A stretch of 64,000 bases of DNA. Origin: CAZYFH01 sp965249175 (GTDB lineage: Bacteria > Acidobacteriota > Vicinamibacteria > Vicinamibacterales > UBA8438). The DNA is taken from assembly GCA_965249175.1 (NCBI GenBank), contig OZ252227.1, positions 3,658,001 to 3,722,000 of the forward strand, given 5' to 3'. The notes under the pieces are model-generated. The model was given only the letters and a program-made list of their open reading frames with translations. It had not been told where the DNA came from and did no database searches. A program made the translations under genes and the position numbers. Shown here one piece after another: positions 57,936 to 64,000 of the stretch (positions are counted from its first letter, which is position 1; every line of letters begins with the position of its first letter).

Positions 57936-59165
57936 CTAGTCCCCGCCGACGTCCTCCAGCCACGCTATCTGCTCTGGCTGGATCCCACTCAGTAGGTATT
58001 CTTCCACATCGTCGACGGGGCCAGGCAGATCGACCCCAATCAGCGCCGCTTGCCGCCCAGCGCGGAGGGATCCGAATCGGTCCGCTGCCGCGAGCGCCTC
58101 GGCTCCCACGAGGGTCGCGCTTAGGAGGATGGACCGTGCCGGCACCCCCGGAGCGATCCGTCGCATCACGGCCAGCTCCGCGAACAGGTTGAGGTCTGGC
58201 GCGCTCGCCAGGCTGTCAGTGCCGACGGCCACGGGCGCACCCGAGGCGTAGAATTGCGCGATCGGTGGCGTCCCGGCCCCGGTCCACGCGTTGCTGCGCG
58301 GACACGTCACAAGCGTCGCCCCGGACGCCGCGAGACCCTCGAGCTCGGCCGGCGTGAGATGCACACCGTGCACGATGAGCGTCCCGGTTCCGGCCCACCC
58401 GAGTGCATCGAGGTACTCGACGGGACCGCAGCCTGGCGGATTCCACCCTGGAATCCACCGGCCGCGCTCCTCGAGGACGGCACGCCACGCGCCTGTCCCG
58501 TGCTCGAGCAGCTCGAGCTCCTCCGACGATTCCGCCACGTGGACGGACCGCGGTCCATCGTCATCACTCTCCCTGAGCGCCGTGAACAGCGTGGGCGCCA
58601 CGGAGTACGGCGCATGCGCAGCCACCGCCAAGCGAACGCCCACCTCGACTCGCGCATCGCGCTCCGCCTTCAGCTCACGGGCAATGGCTCGCGCTTCCTC
58701 CGCCCCGACGTTGAACCCCAGCACCTCACGGAAGACCACCGCCTCCACCGGGCTCGCCTCGAGCGCGCCCACCGACTGCCGCGTGTTGGCGATGTCACCG
58801 ACCAGGGCGGTCCCCGCACGCCGGAGCTCGTTCACCGCCGCCGCCAGTGCGGGCGCGGCCGTGGCGTCGTCGTGGTGACCCCGTTGCGACATCATCGCGC
58901 TGGCCCACACGGGCGGTGACACGGCAGACGCCACGGCGCCTCGCAGATGGGACAATTCAAGGTGCGTGTGTGCGTTGACGAGCCCAGGTAACAGGACCGT
59001 CGACGGTAGCGGCACGACCGTCGCGTCGGCGCGGTGGGGTCGCTCGTGGCGCTCACCGACCGCGACGATCACCCCGTCCTCGACATCGACATGACCGTCG
59101 CGGATCGGCGGCGCGGTCACCGGCACGACCCAGGCGGCCTGATACCGGGTCGGCCCGGCGCTCAT
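57936..59165 (-). CDS. Amidohydrolase, putative aminodeoxyfutalosine deaminase
   Basis: ATG at 59165 gives 409 residues. Metal-site motifs of the ATZ/TRZ-type amidohydrolases: LPGLVNAHTHLELSHLRGAV (HxH), SVHVAESSEELELLEHG, IVHGVHLTPAELEGLAASG and VAVGTDSLASAPDLNLFAEL. In futalosine-pathway clusters such enzymes (MqnX) convert aminodeoxyfutalosine to futalosine. Start overlaps the mqnC stop (4 bases). Function inferred from the neighbourhood. Confidence 0.8.
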   Translation of the reverse strand: MSAGPTRYQAAWVVPVTAPPIRDGHVDVEDGVIVAVGERHERPHRADATVVPLPSTVLLPGLVNAHTHLELSHLRGAVASAVSPPVWASAMMSQRGHHDDATAAPALAAAVNELRRAGTALVGDIANTRQSVGALEASPVEAVVFREVLGFNVGAEEARAIARELKAERDARVEVGVRLAVAAHAPYSVAPTLFTALRESDDDGPRSVHVAESSEELELLEHGTGAWRAVLEERGRWIPGWNPPGCGPVEYLDALGWAGTGTLIVHGVHLTPAELEGLAASGATLVTCPRSNAWTGAGTPPIAQFYASGAPVAVGTDSLASAPDLNLFAELAVMRRIAPGVPARSILLSATLVGAEALAAADRFGSLRAGRQAALIGVDLPGPVDDVEEYLLSGIQPEQIAWLEDVGGD

Positions 59166-60376
59166 GTCGCGGTCTGGCGTCGCTTTCCGGACCGACTGCG
59201 GGCGGGGTAGCGGTCGAGCTCGGGCGGCAGGCTCGTGTCGCCGGAATCTCGGGCGACGGCGAGTTCGTGCATCCGCGGCACGGCGCGCTCGCGGAAGACG
59301 GGATCCCCAATGGTGTCGTAGTGCATGTTGCGACGTTTGGGGACGAAACCCGCGTCTTCGATGTTGCGCACGATCTCGGACTCGTCCATACAATAGGCTG
59401 CACCCGCGGCCCGCACGACGTTCTCCTCGAGCATCACACTGCCCATGTCATTCGCGCCGTAGGCGAGGCTGAGCTGGCCCACCTTGCCACCCTGTGTGAC
59501 CCAAGACGCTTGTAGATTGTCGAAGTTGTCGAGGACGAGACGCGCAAGCGCGAGCGTGCGCAGGTAGTCGACGCCGGTCGCCTCGACGCCGCCAAGCTCC
59601 GTGTTCGTCGGCTGGTAGCTCCACGTGATGAACGCGGTGAAACCGCCGGTCTCGTCTTGGAGATCCCGCAAACGCATCAGATGCTCGATACGTTCCTCGA
59701 GGCGCTCGACGGTTCCGTACATCATGGTCGCCGTCGTCCGCAGCCCGGCCTCGTGGGCCGCGCGCATGACGCCGAGCCATTCGGCGGCCGTCGCCTTGCT
59801 ATGGCAATTGAGCCGCTCCCGTACGCGATCGACCAGGATTTCCGCGCCGCCACCGGGGATGCTGTCGAGACCAGCGGACACGAGTCGATCGATGACGGTG
59901 CGCACCGGGAGCTGCGACAACCGGGATAGATGGATGACTTCCGGTGGGGAGAGCGCATGGAGCTTGAAGGTCGGATATCGGTCCTTGACGGCCCCGAAGA
60001 GATCCTCGTACCACGACAGCGGCAGATCGGGGTTGTGCCCACCCTGAAGCAGGAACTGCACGCCGCCGACCGCAATGGTCTCGTCGATCTTCCTGAACAC
60101 CTCCTCGAACCCGAGCACATAGCCGTCCGACGATCCCACCTCTCGGTAGAACGCGCAGAAATTGCAACGCGCGACGCAGACGTTCGTGTAGTTGACGTTG
60201 CGATCAATGATGTAGGTAACGACCCTATCCGGATGCTTTACGGCGCGGGCCTGGTCCGCGAGTCGGCCCAGTTCGTGCGTCGATGCGTGCTGGTAGAGGT
60301 CGAGCGCCTCCCCGGCGTTCAGCCGCTGGCCAGTGCGAGCCTGCGGAACCGCCTGCGGGCTTGCGTCTGACATCAC
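59162..60376 (-). CDS. mqnC: Cyclic dehypoxanthinyl futalosine synthase
   Basis: Radical SAM enzyme converting dehypoxanthinyl futalosine to its cyclic form. 404 residues. The [4Fe-4S] motif is in NYTNVCVARCNFCAFYREVG (CX3CX2C); then QFLLQGGHNPDLPLSWYEDL, LSPPEVIHLSRLSQLPVRTV, GLDSIPGGGAEILVDRVRER. C-terminal LARLVLDNFDNLQASWVTQG. Operon with mqnA and the putative deaminase. MqnE is distinguished by IPGGGAEI here. Confidence 0.95.
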   Translation of the reverse strand: MMSDASPQAVPQARTGQRLNAGEALDLYQHASTHELGRLADQARAVKHPDRVVTYIIDRNVNYTNVCVARCNFCAFYREVGSSDGYVLGFEEVFRKIDETIAVGGVQFLLQGGHNPDLPLSWYEDLFGAVKDRYPTFKLHALSPPEVIHLSRLSQLPVRTVIDRLVSAGLDSIPGGGAEILVDRVRERLNCHSKATAAEWLGVMRAAHEAGLRTTATMMYGTVERLEERIEHLMRLRDLQDETGGFTAFITWSYQPTNTELGGVEATGVDYLRTLALARLVLDNFDNLQASWVTQGGKVGQLSLAYGANDMGSVMLEENVVRAAGAAYCMDESEIVRNIEDAGFVPKRRNMHYDTIGDPVFRERAVPRMHELAVARDSGDTSLPPELDRYPARSRSGKRRQTAT

Positions 60377-61170
60377 GATCCGAAGAAGCGCACGTTGGGG
60401 GGGATCTGCACGATGCCGAGCTCGAGCGCCGCACTGTAGAACTTCTTGAGACCGGCGAGTCCGTCCGCGGTCAGCTCGAACTGCACGTTGTCCTGCAAGT
60501 AGGCTCGCGCAATCTCCGCCTGGTCCTCGTCATCAGGACCGTGCTCAGCGGCGATCGCCTCGAGCGCACCAACTCCTGCCGCCCGCGCCTCACGAAGCGC
60601 CTCGAGGTGGACCGGCTCGACGGCACCCGGCCGACCCGCCCAGAAGGCCCACACGAACGGGAGGTTCGTCATGGTGGTCCATTCGCCTCCAAGATCGATT
60701 TTTTCGAGGCCGGCGGTCTCGTGGTCGATGTACAGCGCGATGTCGCCAATCAACAATGCGGCGTCGCACCGCTTGAGCATCGCCGGCAGATCGGGGCGCA
60801 TCGTCACCAACGTCGGCTCGATGTCGAACCACTGGGCACACAGGATCCGCAGCAACGCGACGGCCGTGCGAGAGCTCGAGTCGATGGCGAGGGAGCGAAT
60901 GGCGGTCGCGGGCCGCTTCGAGAAGAGCGCGACCGAGGCCACGGGACCGCGCGAGACCACCGCGATGTCCGGCACGACGAGATATCCCGGACTTCGGAGG
61001 TACTCGATCGTCGGAATCAGCCCGAGGTCGACGGACCGATCGTGAAGCAGCACGGCGCACCTGGCCGGCACGTCGAACCGCACGGAGAAGAGGTCATCGC
61101 GCGCGTCGAGCCCGTGAACGAGTGGTCTGGCATTGAGATACTGGACCGCCCCGACGCGGATCACGCTCAT
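60373..61170 (-). CDS. mqnA: Chorismate dehydratase MqnA
   Basis: First enzyme of the futalosine pathway, making 3-enolpyruvylbenzoate from chorismate. ATG at 61170; 265 residues. Start VIRVGAVQYLNARPLVHGLD; VPARCAVLLHDRSVDLGLIP; LLIGDIALYI. Four-base overlaps on both sides (mqnC and the MqnE-like gene). Confidence 0.95.
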   Translation of the reverse strand: MSVIRVGAVQYLNARPLVHGLDARDDLFSVRFDVPARCAVLLHDRSVDLGLIPTIEYLRSPGYLVVPDIAVVSRGPVASVALFSKRPATAIRSLAIDSSSRTAVALLRILCAQWFDIEPTLVTMRPDLPAMLKRCDAALLIGDIALYIDHETAGLEKIDLGGEWTTMTNLPFVWAFWAGRPGAVEPVHLEALREARAAGVGALEAIAAEHGPDDEDQAEIARAYLQDNVQFELTADGLAGLKKFYSAALELGIVQIPPNVRFFGS

Positions 61171-62066
61171 GACGGCGTGCCGATCTCGAAACGGCCGTTG
61201 CGTTGCACTGGGGCCAGCCCCGCCGCGCTGATGTTGCGAACGATCTCCTCCAGCGGCGCCCGGCGCCACCCGAGCTCGGTCGAATCGATTGGCGAGACAG
61301 CGTCCACGTCGTCGGCCCCGAACGCGAGCGCGACCTGCGCTAGCTTCGGCCCGTACACACTCCAATCCACCTGTATCGAGTCGATATTGTCAACCAGCAG
61401 CCGCGCCAGCGCAACCTGGCGGACATCGGCATAGCCAGTCGTGGGCAGGGCCGCCGCGACGCGCGGCAGTGGCGCGAACGCGCGGACGCTTCCTACCGCC
61501 GATCGCCACGAGGCCACTCGCCGCGCCCAGGTCCCCGCCTCGGCCTCACGCTCGATCACCGTGAGCCGCGCCACCGGCAGGCCCGCGGTCGCGGCAAGCT
61601 CGATCCACCGTGGATCGCGTGAGCGGTCGACGCGCGCTTCGGCAACGAGCGCCAAGCCGGCCTCGCGAAGCGCCCCGACCAGCTCTGCAACGCGATACGT
61701 GTCCTCCCCGCAGGCCTCAACGAGGTCGTCGAGCGCGAACCCGGTGACGGGCACCTCGCCAGCCGCCGCCCGGACGTGCCGCGTGACCCGCAGCGCGGCG
61801 TCCGGGTCATCCGGACAGCCGACGATGCGCACCTCCCCCGCCCCCGGTGGGATGGCTGGCGGCTCGGCGTCAACCGGCACTTCGACGACCCGGACGAACG
61901 TCACCTGCTGACCGCGTCGAGCACGTCGCATCGCATCGGCCACGGACCCAAGCCCAAGGAGGTCACGAGTCCCGACCAGGGCGTCGATGTCGCCTTCCGT
62001 CAGTGGCTCGCCGGCCGCCACTCGGCTCTCGATGTCGTCCAACAGGGTCGTCACGTTCTCACCCAT
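61167..62066 (-). CDS. MqnE-like protein lacking the radical SAM cysteine motif
   Basis: 299 residues. The N-terminus (AAGEPLTEGDIDALVGTRDL, then ADAMRRARRGQQVTFVR) matches where MqnE/MqnC begin. The segment that should read NPTNVCxxxCxxC is instead VVEVPVDAEPPAIPP: only two cysteines remain in the protein (VGCPDD, EACGED), so no CX3CX2C cluster is possible. The C-terminus is very MqnE-like: LARLLVDNIDSIQVDWSVYG, PKLAQVALAFGADDVDAV and EEIVRNISAAGLAPVQRNG. Middle keeps a TIM-barrel-like length. It overlaps mqnA by four bases and starts the mqn operon. Either a pseudoenzyme partner or a redundant copy. No cluster-bearing mqnE is in the window. Confidence 0.85.
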   Translation of the reverse strand: MGENVTTLLDDIESRVAAGEPLTEGDIDALVGTRDLLGLGSVADAMRRARRGQQVTFVRVVEVPVDAEPPAIPPGAGEVRIVGCPDDPDAALRVTRHVRAAAGEVPVTGFALDDLVEACGEDTYRVAELVGALREAGLALVAEARVDRSRDPRWIELAATAGLPVARLTVIEREAEAGTWARRVASWRSAVGSVRAFAPLPRVAAALPTTGYADVRQVALARLLVDNIDSIQVDWSVYGPKLAQVALAFGADDVDAVSPIDSTELGWRRAPLEEIVRNISAAGLAPVQRNGRFEIGTPS

Positions 62067-62096
62067 TCCGCACCGGCCCGCATCTGTCGGAGCCGG

Positions 62097-63038
62097 CTAT
62101 CGAGCCGCGATCGCCGTCGCGATGTTCTGCGCCAGCGCGAGCGCCCGGCGTCCGTCCGCCCCATTCACGCGCGGGCGCGCCCCCGTCTGCGCTGCGTGCA
62201 CGAAATCCGCGAGCTCCCGTTCAAGCGGCTCCGCGCGCGGCACGTCGACCGGTCCGCCCTCGATCGCGGGCCCGGTGTCTCCGTCACGTGTCACACGCCA
62301 CGCCTCGACGTGCTGCGCAGCGTAGTCGATCGAGACGTAGGCATGCGGCTGGAACACACGGAGCTTGCGTACCTGGTCGCGGCTGATCCGACTCGCGGTC
62401 AAATTGGCGATGCATCCGCCACGGAAGCGGATCCGCGCGTTCGCGATATCGACACGATCGGAAAGCACGGGGACGCCGACGGCCTCGATCGACTCGGGCA
62501 CCGCGTCCACGATGGAGAGGATGACATCGAGATCGTGGATCATGACGTCGAAGACGACATCGACGTCGAGACTCCGCGGCGCGAAGGCAGCGAGACGATG
62601 CACCTCGATGAACCGCGGCATAGACACCAGCGCGTGACCGATCGTCACCGCGGGATTGTGGCGCTCGGTGTGGCCGACCGCCAGGATCGTTCCCGATGCG
62701 TTGGCGGTCTCGACCAGCGCATCGGCCTCGGCCACCGTCGTCGAGATCGGTTTCTCCACGAGCACGGGTATTCCGGCCCGCAGCAGCGGCAACGCCACCC
62801 GCGCATGGGCCGCCGTCGGGACCGCAATCGTGACGCCGTCCACATCGGAGACGAGCGCCTCGACATCGGGGACAGCGCGGGTGCCCACCTCCGTCGCCAC
62901 GGCCTCCGCGCGCGCGGGGTCGATGTCAAAGACGCCAACGAGCTCGACGCCGGGCAGTCGGCTCAGAATCCGCGCGTGATGCCGCCCAAAGTACCCGACC
63001 CCCACCACCGCCGCGCGAAACGGTGGCCCGGTCGTCAC
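62097..63038 (-). CDS. Gfo/Idh/MocA family oxidoreductase
   Basis: GTG at 63038 inside the lpxI stop; 313 residues. NAD(P)-binding start AAVVGVGYFGRHHARILSRL; VEKPISTTVAEADALVETAN (EKP motif), GHTERHNPAVTIGHALVSMP; C-terminal substrate domain MIHDLDVILSIVDAVP. This gene type often lies between lpxI and lpxB in acidobacteria and other diderms; role in lipid A or sugar synthesis is not established. lpxB is not seen after it. Confidence 0.88.
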   Translation of the reverse strand: MTTGPPFRAAVVGVGYFGRHHARILSRLPGVELVGVFDIDPARAEAVATEVGTRAVPDVEALVSDVDGVTIAVPTAAHARVALPLLRAGIPVLVEKPISTTVAEADALVETANASGTILAVGHTERHNPAVTIGHALVSMPRFIEVHRLAAFAPRSLDVDVVFDVMIHDLDVILSIVDAVPESIEAVGVPVLSDRVDIANARIRFRGGCIANLTASRISRDQVRKLRVFQPHAYVSIDYAAQHVEAWRVTRDGDTGPAIEGGPVDVPRAEPLERELADFVHAAQTGARPRVNGADGRRALALAQNIATAIAAR

Positions 63039-63874
63039 TCGGTCGTCCTCTGCTGGTCCTCCGCTCGACCGACCAAGGCGATCCCCGCCTGGTTCGCCGC
63101 GTCGAGCACACGGTCGCCGTCGAGGACGAGCGTGCGTCCGGCGTCGACTGAGAGCACGGTGGCAGCGGCGGCGCGAAGCGCTTCGATCGTCGGAACGCCG
63201 ATCACCGGCACGTCGAACCGCATATCCTGATTGGGCTTGGCCACTTTGATCACTCGCACACCGGACCCAGCGAGCCGCGCCGCCCGCGCGATGACCTCGT
63301 CGGTGCCCTCCATCGCCTCGACGGCCACGACAGCGCTGCTCTTGACGACGACGGTCTGCCCGATATCGAGCCCCGCGATCGCATCGGCCATGTCGTAGCC
63401 GAACGCCAGGTCGGCCCGCTCGTCCTCCGTCGGCCCCCGCGTCGTCAACGTCCCGGCGCGCGCCAGCAGCGGCTCGAGGAACGCCGTCGAATCGACCAGC
63501 TCGATACCATGCTCGCCCAGCACCTCAACGACGGCCGTGAGGAGCGCGTCCGTGTTGCGCGTGGCGAGCCGTCGGAGCACGGAGAGCGCTGCGCGATCCG
63601 GCACCACGCCGGAAAAGATCTTGGCGTGCTTGACCTGCCCGGCCATGAGCGCGCGCGTCACGCCGGCATCCTTCAGCAGGGAAATGCACCGGCCAAGCTG
63701 GCCGAGCGACACCCAGTGGAACGACGCCGGAGCACCCTCGGCCGCAGCCGCCTCGATCGCGGGGCTCGTCTCCTCGCGAATCCCGACGACCGTGACCTCA
63801 TGCCCCAACCGCTTCGCCGCCTCGAGCGCCAGGAAGGGGAACCGGCCGTTACCGGCAATCAGACCGAGTCGCAT
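63035..63874 (-). CDS. lpxI: UDP-2,3-diacylglucosamine pyrophosphatase LpxI
   Basis: Makes lipid X from UDP-2,3-diacylglucosamine (replacing LpxH). ATG at 63874 gives 279 residues. Start MRLGLIAGNGRFPFLALEAA; LLKDAGVTRALMAGQVKHAK; FGYDMADAIAGLDIGQTVVV; VIKVAKPNQDMRFDVPVIGV. Downstream of lpxA and overlapping the Gfo/Idh gene. Confidence 0.95.
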   Translation of the reverse strand: MRLGLIAGNGRFPFLALEAAKRLGHEVTVVGIREETSPAIEAAAAEGAPASFHWVSLGQLGRCISLLKDAGVTRALMAGQVKHAKIFSGVVPDRAALSVLRRLATRNTDALLTAVVEVLGEHGIELVDSTAFLEPLLARAGTLTTRGPTEDERADLAFGYDMADAIAGLDIGQTVVVKSSAVVAVEAMEGTDEVIARAARLAGSGVRVIKVAKPNQDMRFDVPVIGVPTIEALRAAAATVLSVDAGRTLVLDGDRVLDAANQAGIALVGRAEDQQRTTE

Positions 63875-63904
63875 GTGTCGCGGGACCGGAGCCCAGAACA
63901 CGCG

Positions 63905-64000
63905 CTACGCCGGGCCCTCGACCTCCATCGGCTCGGCGCGCCGCGGCGGTCGCCGCAAGGTGACGCCTCGCTTCGACGTCCGGATGAATTCGACCAGATA
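63905..64000 (-). CDS. lpxA: UDP-N-acetylglucosamine acyltransferase LpxA (C-terminal end only)
   Basis: The frame open from the window edge ends in YLVEFIRTSKRGVTLRRPPR plus a short tail, stop at 63905. The FIxxSKRG ending is the usual LpxA C-terminus. With lpxI directly downstream the identification is likely but rests on 31 residues. Confidence 0.65.
   Translation of the reverse strand, partial: YLVEFIRTSKRGVTLRRPPRRAEPMEVEGPA

Overview
The window comes from a GC-rich, diderm (LPS-making) bacterium. The best fit is an Acidobacteriota member near Vicinamibacteria (subdivision 6). This rests on gene content and is inference: futalosine-type menaquinone genes, a bacillithiol-type bshC, lpxA/lpxI with an interposed Gfo/Idh gene, several Hanks-type Ser/Thr kinases (one with PEGA domains), and an ETF/ETF-quinone oxidoreductase set. 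Genes are tightly packed, with many ATGA/GTGA overlaps and frequent GTG, TTG or apparent CTG starts.

Layout, left to right. 1-2450 (-): a membrane Ser/Thr kinase cut by the window edge. 2691-2878 (-): tRNA-Cys and tRNA-Gly. 2926-3572 (-): a VapBC/FitAB-type toxin-antitoxin pair with a palindromic operator. 3594-6888 (-): yraN, cysS, an unknown gene and ribF. 6911-9165 (+): a secreted M28 peptidase with a frameshift near its end. 9238-13716: a metallo-beta-lactamase-fold hydrolase, a DUF1844 protein, mazG (+) and comEC. 13916-20892 (-): a pyrimidine unit in which a PEGA-domain pseudokinase is translationally coupled to carA and carB. 21024-24668 (+): bshC, a SurA-like foldase and an XdhC-like gene. 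24755-31255 (+): hrcA-grpE-dnaJ-prmA-rsmE heat-shock/methyltransferase operon, a Ser/Thr kinase and ilvE. 31258-35530 (+): a pilT broken by internal deletion, recX, alaS and the remnant of a lipoprotein amidohydrolase. 35813-37451 (+): a lytic transglycosylase, a 166-bp MITE-like element, an S4-domain gene and rpsT. 37448-43329 (-): holA, lptE, leuS, an HDAC-like deacetylase and a DUF374 acyltransferase. 43326-46792 (-): ETF-QO, etfA and etfB. 46850-51929 (-): yceD-rpmF-plsX-fabD-fabG-acpP-fabF fatty-acid operon without fabH. 51945-55552 (-): dgt, hfq, miaA and a TonB-like protein. 55627-62066 (-): menaquinone genes (ubiE/menG, ubiX-, ubiA-like, a putative aminofutalosine deaminase, mqnC, mqnA and an MqnE-like protein without its radical-SAM cysteines). 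62097-64000 (-): Gfo/Idh, lpxI and the end of lpxA.

Most genes are housekeeping. The most unusual items are the cysteine-less MqnE-like protein inside the futalosine operon, the pseudokinase-PEGA protein coupled to carAB, the MITE-like insert fitted exactly between two genes, and a hairpin repeat family whose copies contain the stop codons of carB and ubiE. Several genes are damaged (pilT, the amidohydrolase, the M28 peptidase). These may be real decay or assembly/sequencing errors, and raw reads would decide.
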